DNA from: Lasiosphaeria ovina
Taxonomy: Eukaryota > Ascomycota > Sordariomycetes > Sordariales > Lasiosphaeriaceae
Assembly: GCA_033439765.1 (NCBI GenBank)
Contig: JAULSN010000004.1
Coordinates: 72,001-136,000, forward strand
DNA length: 64,000 nt
Reading direction: 5' to 3'
Positions 1 to 10,760 of the stretch are shown one piece after another. The stretch's first letter is position 1; every line of letters begins with the position of its first letter. The translations under genes were made by a program, and so were the position numbers. The notes beneath the pieces were generated by a model. It searched no databases, had not been told where the DNA came from, and was given only the letters and a program-made list of their open reading frames with translations.

Positions 1-2842
1 GATTTCAGCAGCTGGAATGGCGTCCTCGTCGGTGGGGGCGTCCATCATCGTGTCGTCGCCAAACAGAGCCGGATCCAGATTGTTTAGAGCGTCCCGCTGA
101 CCGTCATGGTCGGCGCCATTGCTTAATCGTTGTCTCTTCCTCTGGTGGCCCCTCTTGGATGCGACGAAATCTGGATCATTATCGTCGTCATGCCGGGCCC
201 GACGCTTGGCCCATCGGAGCTGCTTCTTGAGATATTCAGACATCTCGGGCTCGTCATCGACCACCAGGCTTTCCGCGGATGGGATCTGATAGGGATCAAA
301 GAGAATCCTGTCGGGGCTATCATCCTGTGCATAGTAGCCCATGCCCAGCATTCTGTTGCTGGCGAGCATGGAGGGATCCGGGTATTCAGACTGATCCTGG
401 CTGATGGACATGTCGGCAGTCTCAGCCGCCTGTTGGTTGCCGTTTGGTTGTTGGTCGTGGGGAGCAGAGCCGTTGGCCTCAACCCGGCCTGCGGCGTCGT
501 AGCCAAGAACCTGGCTCTGGTCGCCGTAACCGTTTTCAATGGACTGCTGCATGGCAGCGTCAAGACTGGCAGCTTCCTCGCCGGTAGGAAGCTTAGGTAC
601 CTCGTTATCTAAGCCCGATCCCTTTGCCTTTTCAGCTTCAGCCGCTTGTTGCAGCCTCTTCATTCGTTTGCTCGACAAGCTCCTGCTCTCGTCCCCAGCG
701 TTTTTCAGCCAGGAGAGGTTGTGCACTCGAAGATCGACAAGAGATTCGACGCTGCGATCGTCGGCAATTGGCCGAGTGTCGTGTCCTAGGAGGGTGTTCT
801 TTGGGATGTAGGGTGTGCCCCATCCCGCTCGACGACACGAACCGCAGTTGCAGATTTGTTTGCATTTGGGACAGAACCACCGCTCATTCTGCATCACCTC
901 TTGCGGCTCCATGTCGAAGGCCCGATAAAGCACGCCGTAGCAATATGCTTCGTTGCAGCCCGGGTTGGAGCAGAATGCCAGCTTGTAGGTGTAATCCTTG
1001 TGGCAGCAAACGTGGCATCGGTAAACGTCGCCCTTCTTCTTTCGACGGTACTTCTTCTTCTTGATCGGCCGGCCCTCCTCGTTAATCTCGGGCTCTGAAA
1101 TCTCTTCCTGCTCGGGCTCATCGACTTTGTTCAAGTCCTTCCATGGCCGTCTGCGAAGCTGCTCCTGGCAGATCTGGGCCACCGACTTCTTGCCAGACTT
1201 CTTCCTCGCCAGCTCCAAGGGTAATGGGGAGGTGTCAAAATCAACGTAGCCGTCGTTCTTGATGATCAGTGCGCGCCATTCCTCGTAACGGTCGACTAGA
1301 TCAGACCACTGCCATTGCTCGCACCAACTAAGATTTGAGACGCAAAGGCAGGACCGACCCATTGCATAGCACTCCATGCAGATGTCGTATGTGTCTTCGT
1401 CGTCGTTGACGAGCTGGCGGACGCAGTGCTTGCATGTCAGGAAACGATTGAAGATGTTGGCCCGGCAGTAGGAGCAGGTGACGCAGGAGTCGAACTCGAT
1501 ATACTCGACATCTTTCTCCTTGTTTGCGAACATTTCGGAAACGAGGATTTCGGCGAAGAGCCGAAAGAGAACCTTGAAGTCGCCCGCCATCTGCTTCATT
1601 CTGGTCGAGTTTCGGATCAGGTCCTGGCCAAAGCCAAGCAAGCCGATACCCGCGGTTTTCTCCATGTCTAGCATCTCATTGTAGTATTTCTCGAGGGTGA
1701 AGTAGATGATGGCCTTGTTCTTGTATTGTTCGTCGCGGCACACGAGCCGGGCCTTTGGCAGCGCCTCGTGAAGGGCCATCTCTAGCGTCTCTACCGTCGT
1801 CCTGTTCCAAGCCACCTTGACAGTTCTGGTGCCGCGGTTCCAGACCTGGTGCGGAGCTAGCGGAGGGACCAGAATGAAGTCGCCAACCTTCTGTTCGACA
1901 ATATAGACTGGAAACGTGGCCTTCTTCCAGGCATTTATCTGGGCAAAGTGCTTTTCGATCTCGATGTCGTGGCCCAACATGGACAGAAAGTACTCCCTAA
2001 CCACCTCACGGTCCTTGGTCTCGGTCATGAACCATATTGAGCTTCCAGGCTTCTCCCCATTCTCGTCGCCAGACGCATCGACCATGATGTTTTGGCCCAA
2101 GCTGGCGCACATTTCTCGATGTGCCGGAGTGTATGTCCCTTCGTGGCCAATGTAGCACATGAGATTCTGCGCGCGCATCGGCTCGGGAAGGCTGCTCATC
2201 AGATCTCCGGCAGGAGTAGCAGAACGGGCATCCTGGAACATGTCTAAATCGTCGCCGGACTTCCTTGGCCCTCGTTGGTCGACGTTTTCGTTCATGTAGA
2301 AGAGATTTGGAGGTATCACCATTTGGAGGCGCTCGAACCACTCGGGAGGGCAGTCGATGTCCTTGAGGTACAGCCGCTGTCGGCGGTCATCCCGGAAGTT
2401 TGTAGGGGTCCATTGGTTGGTCAACTGCTTCATCGATCGCAGGTAGTGGCCAGTGGTCATGGGGATGTCGGTTTGCGAGACAATATCGCGGACATTCTCC
2501 TCTTGAAGAGCAACTGTTAGCCGACCACTTGCAAGCACACGAGACCGAATGAATATGGGATGGGCGCATACCCTTTTTGTTGTAGACGCTCTCGAGCCAC
2601 TCGGCACTGAAGGGCGTCTTTGGCAACCGATCATTCCATTTCTCGATGACAAGCGGTTTCCCGCCATGGATGACATGGATATAGACCAGTTTCTCGAACT
2701 CCTGCGGGCCAATGTTGCGGATCTGTGCGGCGGTAATGCGCAATACCCATTGGAAGTTCTGCGTCCTCTCGACGAGATCGTGCAGGTCGAGGTTGGGAGG
2801 AATGGGATCGAACTTTGCTTGGGGATGCAAAGCTGTCGGCAT
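1..2842 (-). CDS. JmjC-domain protein with CDCA7-type (4CXXC) zinc finger, C-terminus cut by window edge
   Basis: Probable chromatin-acting Fe(II)/2-oxoglutarate dioxygenase. The first ATG is at 2842. Exon 1 is 2572-2842, an intron (58 nt, GTATGC...AACAG) covers 2514-2571, and exon 2 runs from 2513 off the left edge, open throughout (about 928 residues visible). The JmjC core carries an H-x-E pair (H222, E224, in TPAHRE) and a distal H312 (PHQVWN), so the iron triad looks intact. A first cysteine cluster lies at about residues 430-485. A second, at about 590-650 with CHVC, CPKC and CNCGSC, matches the zf-4CXXC_R1 finger of CDCA7-like proteins. A basic stretch (KKKKYRRKKK) sits just before it. 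The C-terminus is acidic and disordered. JmjC proteins of this kind remove histone methylation or limit heterochromatin spread; the substrate here is unknown, and orthology to Neurospora DMM-1 is only a possibility. Domain call sure, function inferred. Confidence 0.85.
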
Positions 2843-3500
2843 CTTGGCCACTCGCGCGGCGCGGCGCGCGCGGCAGGTTCAGATCGGTGTGCAATATCGA
2901 ATATTGACGTCAAAGCTGTCCTTGTACGTCGCCAGCTTCATGAAATTTGATGAAGCAAGTAAGACGCATGCGCCGCCACTTGTGGGTGGTGAGTGGTAAT
3001 TGAAATCGAGCAAGGCCGGGGTAGCTTCCCGTGGACCAATGGCCAATGAGGCGCTCAAAGATAACCCCACGCTGAATGTTCGTACTGTATTGTACGGCGT
3101 GACGGAGGCGTCTTGTAAAAAAAAAGAAAAAAAAAGTGCGAATTGGATGAAATGTATGAGCTATCTAAATTTGAGAGAGAAGGCTCTTGAGACGAGGTTT
3201 TGAACGATAAATACTTCGGCAAATCAGATTTCTTGCTACAAAGCTGAAGTTCAACAAGTCATCATGAGCCACGCTTCCAGATCTATAAGGTGATCCTGTA
3301 CCCAAAAACAATCAACGGCAATCGCGTAACTGCGGACCTGAGGCTTGACAAGTAAGTCTGCATCTAACTTTTTATGAGGATATTCAGAGACGTGGCTAAC
3401 GCTGCCAAATCTACAGCTACTGTTTTTGCCTTTAACTTTTGCGTTTCCCCTTGAAGGCATCTCTCCGAAAGCCCTGGGGTTGGTGGACAGGCGAGCAGTC
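2843..3500. promoter_or_regulatory. Divergent intergenic region between the JmjC gene and COQ2, with a COQ2 leader intron
   Basis: A 658-bp head-to-head spacer. On the plus strand a likely 5' UTR intron spans 3352-3416: donor GTAAGT, branch GCTAAC at about 3396-3401, acceptor CTACAG. A nine-codon upstream ORF (MSHASRSIR) begins at 3263 in the same presumed leader. A poly-A tract lies near 3117-3135. No TATA box was identified. Confidence 0.5.
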
Positions 3501-4712
3501 ATGTCCAGCTGTCGTTCTCTCCTCCGGCTGCCCCCAAGGCACGCCGTCCCTCACAACGCGAGCTTCACCCTCAGCCGAGGATCCCGGGGGCTTTCCGCGC
3601 GACGGTCTCTTGCCGTCGAGACTCGCGCCAGACTATCTCCCCACTGCGTCGCGTATTACGCAAGTGCAAAGCTCTCCTCCGCCACGGCAGAGCCGTCACC
3701 AGAAACCATCTCAGTCCTCGACAGCAACAGCAGTCCTGTTCCCGAGCCATACTCGCCTCCCAAGACCGGCTTACTCTCGTTGCTGCCGGCGTTATGGGTG
3801 CCATACGCTGAACTGGCGCGGATCGACAAGCCGACGGGGGCGTACTACCTATTCTTCCCGTGCCTGTGGTCAACCCTGCTGGCCGCGCCGATGGCTACCA
3901 TGACACCGGCATCCGTGGTCGGCACGTCGCTGCTCTTCTTCGGGGGCGCGCTGATCATGCGCGGCGCCGGGTGCACCATCAACGACCTCTGGGACCGGAA
4001 GCTCGACCCGCTCGTGACTCGCACGCGACTGCGACCCATCGCGCGGCGGGCTATCACGCCGTTTAAGGGCCTGGTCTTTACAGGCGCCCAGCTATTCGCC
4101 GGGCTCGGCATCCTCCTGCAGTTTCCGCTCGAGTGCTTCTTCTATGCTACGCCGAGCTTGTTATTCGTGGCTACGTACCCCCTTGCCAAGCGGGTGACAT
4201 ACTATCCCCAGTTTGTGCTCGGGTTGACGTTCTCCTGGGGGGCCATAATGGGCTTTCCAGCTCTTGGTGTCGATCTGTTGTCGAACACTCCGGCTCTGAC
4301 TGCAGCTGGGCTGTTATATGCGTCCAATGTAGCGTGGACGGTTTTATACGACATGATCTACGCACACATGGACATCAAGGACGACGCACAGGCGGGTATC
4401 AAAAGCATTGCTCTCAAACACGACGCCCAAACCAAGCAAGTCCTGACCGGGCTTGCCGTCACCCAGGTTGCGCTCCTTGCCGGTGCAGGAATTGCCAGCG
4501 GAGCGGGACCCGCCTTTTTCATTGGAAGCTGTGGGGGTGCCTTGGTCACGCTGGGCATCATGATCAAAAGGGTGAACTTGAAAAACGTCAAGGACTGTTG
4601 GTGGTGGTTTGTCAATGGCTGTTGGCTGACCGGCGGTGTTGTTAGTCTAGGGCTGGCAACCGATTATCTGGTCAAGTATGTTGAAGAGGACGGCCAGGAG
4701 TCATCGTCGTAA
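3501..4712 (+). CDS. coq2: 4-hydroxybenzoate polyprenyltransferase, mitochondrial (COQ2)
   Basis: Attaches the polyprenyl tail to 4-hydroxybenzoate, the membrane-committing step of ubiquinone synthesis in the mitochondrial inner membrane. It is a single exon of 403 residues from the ATG at 3501; the frame is open 25 codons further upstream but has no other ATG. The first ~100 residues are Arg/Ser-rich with few acids, as in a mitochondrial presequence. The UbiA core starts at YAELARIDKPTGAYYL. Two Asp-rich motifs bind Mg-diphosphate: NDLWDRKLDP (N161, D162, D165) and YDMIYAHMDIKDD (from Y283). Several hydrophobic segments of membrane-helix length follow. The family length of about 370-420 fits. 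It is divergent from the JmjC gene and convergent with RPS23. No odd features; confident. Confidence 0.95.
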   Translation: MSSCRSLLRLPPRHAVPHNASFTLSRGSRGLSARRSLAVETRARLSPHCVAYYASAKLSSATAEPSPETISVLDSNSSPVPEPYSPPKTGLLSLLPALWVPYAELARIDKPTGAYYLFFPCLWSTLLAAPMATMTPASVVGTSLLFFGGALIMRGAGCTINDLWDRKLDPLVTRTRLRPIARRAITPFKGLVFTGAQLFAGLGILLQFPLECFFYATPSLLFVATYPLAKRVTYYPQFVLGLTFSWGAIMGFPALGVDLLSNTPALTAAGLLYASNVAWTVLYDMIYAHMDIKDDAQAGIKSIALKHDAQTKQVLTGLAVTQVALLAGAGIASGAGPAFFIGSCGGALVTLGIMIKRVNLKNVKDCWWWFVNGCWLTGGVVSLGLATDYLVKYVEEDGQESSS

Positions 4713-5709
4713 TATTGTCCAGATCTCTCTGGAGCCCTGTAGTATTCTTATAACAAGAGCGAGTCTCCTCCTACAGTTAAAATGTCCTCGGCTACTGTAG
4801 GTACATCGGCGCCCAAGTGTTACAGCTCACCGCCCAGGAAAATACCACATTTTACAGCCAAAATTACCGCATTCGCTGGCTGCACCGCTCCAAGCGCTGG
4901 CAACGCAATTGTACTGCAATTGCACCTTGCCGCCGTCGCCAGCGTCAACATACTTCCAAATGCGGTAATTGAAGCTCAGGACCGTAGATTCGCTCAAATC
5001 GTTCAAATCTACAATAAAAAGCGAAGCTGGCTTCGTTGATTCTGATTACGTAACATGGCCAAAGATGCAATAAAAAAATGCAGGCCTACTTACAACTGCT
5101 CACAACTGACAGCCTTACTGATCACCATGTTGAAGCTCTGTTGTATAGTCTGATCAACTGAACTGTTGCCGGTAACAACGTGTGACTTGAAAAGCTTGTT
5201 GACTGACTCAACTGGCGATGTGGATCGTTGGCAAAGTTCTCTAACCTTGTTGGTGTAACAAGTTGCCCACTGACTTGACGATGTTTTTTGGTGGTTGCAG
5301 GAGGTCAGTTAGGGTGGAAAGGTAAGGGCCGGGTTCCGTTGTGGTAAAAAGTGGTAGATTACTGCGCGGCAGAATCTTGGATGTACTGGCGGGCGGGGAA
5401 TGTGGGCAGGGTTAGGGTTATGTATGATGGATTACAGTATCTGGGAGACGTTTTAACAGTCGCAGGAGACTCGCTCTATAACAAATCTTCGCCACATAGA
5501 CGAGCCGCGGGCTTGAGCGCAAAGCAAAACAATTTCTTCACAAAGAGAAGCCATCGTAAGGGAACACTGTCCGGTTCAATGATCTGTTTTTCTTGACCAC
5601 ATCTACCGTGAGATGTCCAGGCTCCCTAACCCAGAAGTGCAATGCCGATGTAAAAAAAGCCTCGTAGACTCCTCGTGCCGAACCCTGCCAATTTCCACGC
5701 GCCCCAAAT
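4713..5709. other. Convergent intergenic region between COQ2 and RPS23
   Basis: About 1 kb between two 3' ends. No coding signal is seen. It holds an imperfect palindrome (4862-4970, listed separately), a small hairpin at 4983-5012 (GTAGATT paired with AATCTAC) and a telomere-like AGGGTTAGGGTTA at about 5407-5419. Confidence 0.5.
4862..4970. repeat. Imperfect inverted repeat, 109 bp, 12-bp perfect arms
   Basis: AATTACCGCATT at 4862-4873 is the exact reverse complement of AATGCGGTAATT at 4959-4970. Inside, CGCTGGC (4874-4880) pairs with GCCAGCG (4938-4944), and CAATTG occurs on both sides of the centre, so the whole segment could fold as a long hairpin. It may be a miniature transposon relic or a transcript hairpin at the COQ2 3' end; the sequence does not decide. 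Confidence 0.5.
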
Positions 5710-6416
5710 TTATGATCTGGGCTTCTCTTTCTTCTCCTTCCACAGAGCGAGAAGACCGACACCCGAAACCTTGACAACTGTAGACGGGGGTTAGCATTGT
5801 CTCGAGACTGTCAGGTGCCTCGGGGCAGAAGCTCGCGAGCTAGGATTCGACTAACCCTTGAACCGCACACCTGGGATATCACCCTTCGCCTTGCCCTTGC
5901 GACCGAAACCGGCTAGGAGAACCTCGTCGTTCTCATCGACGAAGTTGAGGCAACCATCATTGGGAACTAAGCATCAATTTTCAGCGACTCAATCCAGAAG
6001 CTAAATATTATCGCACAATCTCCCAAGTGGATCGTTTTCGTCTGGGGTCGTTGGGGGGTTTCGTACCGAACGCGGTGACCTTCTTGCCGTTCTTGATCAA
6101 CTGGACTCTCACGCACTTCCGGATAGCCTGCATCATTGCGAGTCAGTGATTATTCCGTTTTCGAGATGGCGAGAGCACAGCGGTGCTCTCGTGAGGTTTT
6201 CGTAGGGGCTCAACGTACGGAGTTGGGCTGCTTGGCCTCGACTCCGACCTTCTCGAGAACGATTCCCTTGGCGTGGGACGAACCACCGAAGGGGCTGGAC
6301 TTGAAGGCAGTTCCGAGAGCCCTCTTCTTGTAATGTAAATCAGACCATCTCTGATCCCGACGGTTGGTGCGCAGCTTGCGGGCCGCGTTCAGGCCGCGGG
6401 GCTTTCCTCCAGACAT
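5710..6416 (-). CDS. rps23: 40S ribosomal protein S23 (uS12)
   Basis: Decoding-centre protein of the small ribosomal subunit. Four exons: 6219-6416, 6067-6127, 5856-5966 and 5710-5777. They join in frame to 145 residues, exactly the length of the yeast protein. The N-terminus reads [15 protein letters not shown] where yeast has MGKGKPRGLN. The conserved loop [15 protein letters not shown] is intact; it contains the proline that is hydroxylated in yeast and fission yeast uS12. The protein ends KEKKEKPRS. The three introns begin GTACGT, GTACGA and GTTAGT, and the coding sequence shows strong conservation throughout. A fourth, leader intron is likely at 6422-6538, immediately upstream of the ATG. 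It is convergent with COQ2 and divergent from the uncharacterised gene at 6967. Very confident. Confidence 0.97.
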
Positions 6417-6966
6417 GATTGCTTGGAGGCGATGTCAGCGGTGAAATATGAAAATCTTCCTGAAGTCGCAGAAAGTCGGGAAAGCAATTTTGATGGATAT
6501 GGCGTTTAGCAACAGGGAGTGGTGGGGGCGGTACATACCGAGTTGGTTGTTATCGCGTAATCTGGGTGAGGTTTGTGGTCTGGAAAGTTGACTCGCAGTC
6601 GTTTATTTTTTTCGCCTGGCTCGAGTTTCTGCAGTAGGGTGAGGAAGCCCTAGCGCCTCAATTTGGGTGCGATGTTAGGGCCTGAGGCCAAAGATTTTAG
6701 CTTGGTGGGGGTGGCTGGTTAGTAGCCAATCGGGGCTTACAATCCTTTCAAAGCTGATCAGGATATCCACCTCCACCCCGACAATTGCATGCCGCCGAAA
6801 TCGATGTCATCACCCTTTCTTATTCAGCCCGAGTTCCCGACACGTGCCCACATTGTGAACCGCGAACGGCCGGCACTTTCCTAATCCAAGCACCTGTGAC
6901 TCTGCCAGTCCAACAAAGCTTGGATGCAGGAATGCTCGGCGCTGCCAGACGCATCAGGATGTAGTC
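6417..6966. promoter_or_regulatory. rps23: Divergent promoter region for RPS23 (minus) and the 6967 gene (plus)
   Basis: A 550-bp spacer. A probable RPS23 5' UTR intron lies at 6422-6538 (minus strand: donor GTATGT, acceptor CTCCAAG). Upstream of it are three CCCTA/TAGGG cores, at 6635-6640, 6648-6653 and 6675-6680. Such motifs recur in fungal ribosomal-protein promoters; their role here is inferred. Confidence 0.4.
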
Positions 6967-8007
6967 ATGTCTCAACTTGGCAAGGGGATGTCCAAGGCGT
7001 ACCCGCCTGCGCTCTTCCTTCACCCCTCGAATTCGAATTCACCGCCAGCCTCGGCTTCTCACAATTCGCTCCCCAGTTTGGTGCTTGCTGCTACTAGTTC
7101 TACCGCTCCTCACCCCCAAAGTGCCGGCCAGCAGCAGCAAAAGCAGCACCAGAACCAGAACCAGTATCAGCAAATGTCTTCTGCGCCCGCCCCCGGACTT
7201 GGACGTAGTGGGTCTTTGCGCCGGAGTGATGCAGGCTCTACCGTCCCGTCAACCGTGGAGCCTAGGGGCGGAGGAGCCGGCGCGGCTACTACGCTACGAG
7301 GCGGCCCTCTCAATCTCAATCTTCCCTTGCCCCAGCTTACTCGCGGGGAGTCGACACGCACGACTGATAGGACAGACGCGCTCTGGGCCGAAATGCAGGC
7401 CACACTAGAGGAGGTGGAGCTCTCCGCCACCGGAGGCACGCGTGTCTTTGGGCCCGACCACGAGCGCAAGCTGAGCGAACTGCGCACGGCACAGATTGCG
7501 CTCGCTCAGGCGTGGGCGCGTAGCGAGGCTGACGACGCCATCGAGACGACGGCAAGCAACGGCATGGGCGAGGCCTCGATAGCTGCGCGTGACCTAAAGG
7601 CTTCGGCAGTTGGTGGCGGCGCGGCCTCGGACGGTGCTGGAAAAGCGGCCGCCGAGTCGGGTGCCACGGCCGCTGCCACGATAGCAGCTACCAATGCCGC
7701 AACAGACGGCGGAGCCCGGAGCACGGCTGGGACTGGTAGTGCCAGGCCCGGCAGTAGCGGAATGGGCGGCGGCGGGCAGGAGAGGCTGGGCGCGAAGCTT
7801 GAGGAGGAGACTGAGGTCGATATCCTCCTTGCGAGGAAACGGCGCGAGGCCAACGATCGCTACTTTCAGCGCGTCAACCAAGGCGTCCTTGATGTGGTCG
7901 CGAAGCTGGAAGACGTGGCGACCGCCATGCGCGCCGTGGAGCAGGAGAGCAAGGATATCTGGGGTGACGGAGAGAACGATAGCGTCTCAGGGAGTGCGAA
8001 AACGTAG
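6967..8007 (+). CDS. Uncharacterised, largely disordered fungal protein (DUF5315-like)
   Basis: Single exon, 346 residues, from ATG 6967 to TAG. Residues 1-130 are Ser/Pro/Gln-rich and disordered. A conserved-looking block at about 135-185 (TDALWAEMQATLEEVE, then a heptad-like ARSEAD segment) is followed by an Ala/Gly-rich linker. The C-terminus, about 285-335, is an amphipathic coiled coil (LLARKRREANDRYFQRVNQG). The arrangement resembles the fungal family annotated as DUF5315, whose yeast members are small proteins of unknown function; this match is from memory and not certain. No signal peptide, membrane segment or catalytic motif is visible. Its start lies 550 bp from that of RPS23, so the two may share a promoter region. 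Confidence 0.7.
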   Translation: MSQLGKGMSKAYPPALFLHPSNSNSPPASASHNSLPSLVLAATSSTAPHPQSAGQQQQKQHQNQNQYQQMSSAPAPGLGRSGSLRRSDAGSTVPSTVEPRGGGAGAATTLRGGPLNLNLPLPQLTRGESTRTTDRTDALWAEMQATLEEVELSATGGTRVFGPDHERKLSELRTAQIALAQAWARSEADDAIETTASNGMGEASIAARDLKASAVGGGAASDGAGKAAAESGATAAATIAATNAATDGGARSTAGTGSARPGSSGMGGGGQERLGAKLEEETEVDILLARKRREANDRYFQRVNQGVLDVVAKLEDVATAMRAVEQESKDIWGDGENDSVSGSAKT

Positions 8008-8327
8008 GCATGGAAAAAAAAAAGAACAGCCCCCGAGTCTCTCTATTTACATGTAGACGGGGCGTTCCGGGCAGTCCTTGGCTCATTAAACCTCACATAC
8101 TTCGACGTATTGCTTGCTAAGGCCTTCAGTGTTGATAAAGCGAGAGGAACAGTCGGTATCCAAAGCAAAATATTTCTCCTGATATAGCACATATCGGGCC
8201 CCATGAAGTCTTTTCCTTTTACAGTGAGGCCGATTAGCAGCCAGCTGGTCGAAGCGCGGGCCGGTCGTACCTTTCTTTACCCGTAGCCCCCGACAGACTC
8301 TTCCTTTTGTACCACATTGTTTCCGTA

Positions 8328-8568
8328 CACCCCAATCCCTGAATGTTTGTTGACGTAGTACTGAGCAGAATACATGTCATAGCCCAGCAAACCAACCAGG
8401 AGAAGCCTTCGGTATTTCGGGGAAGAGATAGGCCTTTAGGATTACAAAATGGGGATTGCAATAGCCTTTTCCCCCATCGGCGGAAAACCTATAGGTCGAA
8501 CCGTAAGGAATTGAGGCCTTTCAAACCTTAGAAAGTCCCCCGCTCACAAACATTCAGGGATTGGATTG
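8328..8568 (+). mobile_element. MITE-like element, copy A (best preserved)
   Basis: A 241-bp non-coding element. A perfect 19-bp inverted repeat (ACAAACATTCAGGGATTGG at 8546-8564, reverse complement at 8332-8350) extends to 23 bp with two mismatches at the outer ends. Both ends abut a TA dinucleotide (8326-8327 and 8569-8570), as expected of a Tc1/mariner-type target duplication. Internal blocks, including GATAGGCCTTTAGGATTAC and AGAAAGTCCCCCG-like segments, recur in three other places in the window. There is no transposase frame, so it would be non-autonomous. Confidence 0.75.
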
Positions 8569-8698
8569 TACTGTCCGGGTGTTCGTGGAGTGTCGAGTGA
8601 AGAGCATTATTTCGTCGTGGAACAAAAACAAAACTTTATTTGAACTTGTCGTAGTGACAGAACGAAGAGCAGCTTAAGATAGAAAAACCCCTACTTGT

Positions 8699-8944
8699 AT
8701 ACTTAATCTAATATTGTTCACGAAGTACTTAAAACCAATGAGGGGTGATGGTAGATAACCCAGCCAAAAAAGGCCTTTGATATGCATTTCTTAGGACAAG
8801 ATACGCCTCTAGGATTTAATATCAGAGCTCGAGCAGCTGCCACCTCTTTCCGAGAAAAACTTTCAGGGCTAATCGCAAGTCAATACTGTAAGTCCTTTCG
8901 CATCTTGAAAAGTCCCACGTTGATATAAATTCGGGATTGGATTG
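8699..8944 (+). mobile_element. MITE-like element, copy B (degenerate)
   Basis: Same orientation as copy A and only about 130 bp downstream. Shared blocks in order: ATATTGTTCACGAAGTACTT (A has ATGTTTGTTGACGTAGTACT), ATACGCCTCTAGGATTTAAT, CTTTCGCATCTTGAAAAGTC and right end TCGGGATTGGATTG. The right-hand TA flank is lost (TC). Left boundary approximate. Confidence 0.6.
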
Positions 8945-9676
8945 TCAGCGGGACTTTCCACGGGCTGCAAAAAGGGGATCCATTCAGCCGGATTGCCGGC
9001 TGGCGTGCAATTGGAGCTCTATGATTTGCGCGTGCGAAAGCTCGCCCCGAGGGTACCTCGGCGGAGAGGAGCACGACAACGCGGAGACTTGCAGGCTGGA
9101 TGCCAAAGCATGCACGTACTCCGTACTCCGTACTCCGTAACCGATTTACCAGCTTTGTAATATTGCGAAAAGCGCTGACAATGGCAGGATTGAAGCGCAA
9201 TTATCTATATAAAAAGCCTTATACAACCCAAATCCGAATGGCCCCGGGCCGTTCAAGAGGTGTCTTTCTATTTCTCCTAAAAAGGCGCATGTCAGGCTTA
9301 TGTACTGTATACACTTTAGACTCGCTACACACCTGTTCCTTGCGACGGGGACCCAACCCAAGACCCTGGCCGGCTGCAGCAAGCTCCCATCCGCCCTCGG
9401 GGTAAAAAACCGCCAGCCCGTCTCATCAAAATAGGTGCACAACCCATCAAAATTTCCACCTCTGATTCTCTCCACCACTCTACCGTATTCTCTTCCCCTG
9501 CTGGCCTGTGGTCAATTGCTTCTCTCCTTCTCCCGCTCGACTTTCTCCCTCACCTCCGACCCCCCTCCTCCTTTTGCAGCGCCCCGTGTCCGCCCTGTTG
9601 ACCTCGGCCTCGTCTCTTTTCGCCTTCCGCTCCCCCGAAGTCGCTGCAGCTGCCAGCACAAGTACACACAGTCAAG

Positions 9677-10760
<1,084 letters not shown>

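Larger units (their letters stand above)
8008..9676. other. Intergenic region with two transposon-like repeats and the ADK1 promoter
   Basis: About 1.7 kb without a supported gene. It contains two direct copies of the short inverted-repeat element (8328-8568 and about 8699-8944) and three overlapping TACTCCGTA motifs (9117-9139). A pyrimidine-rich ADK1 leader lies just before 9677. Confidence 0.6.

Noticed and set aside
8328..8944. Copies A and B read as the two LTRs of one small retroelement
   Set aside because: Each copy has its own inverted-repeat ends, the gap of about 130 bp has no primer-binding or polypurine signal, and copies C and D stand alone.
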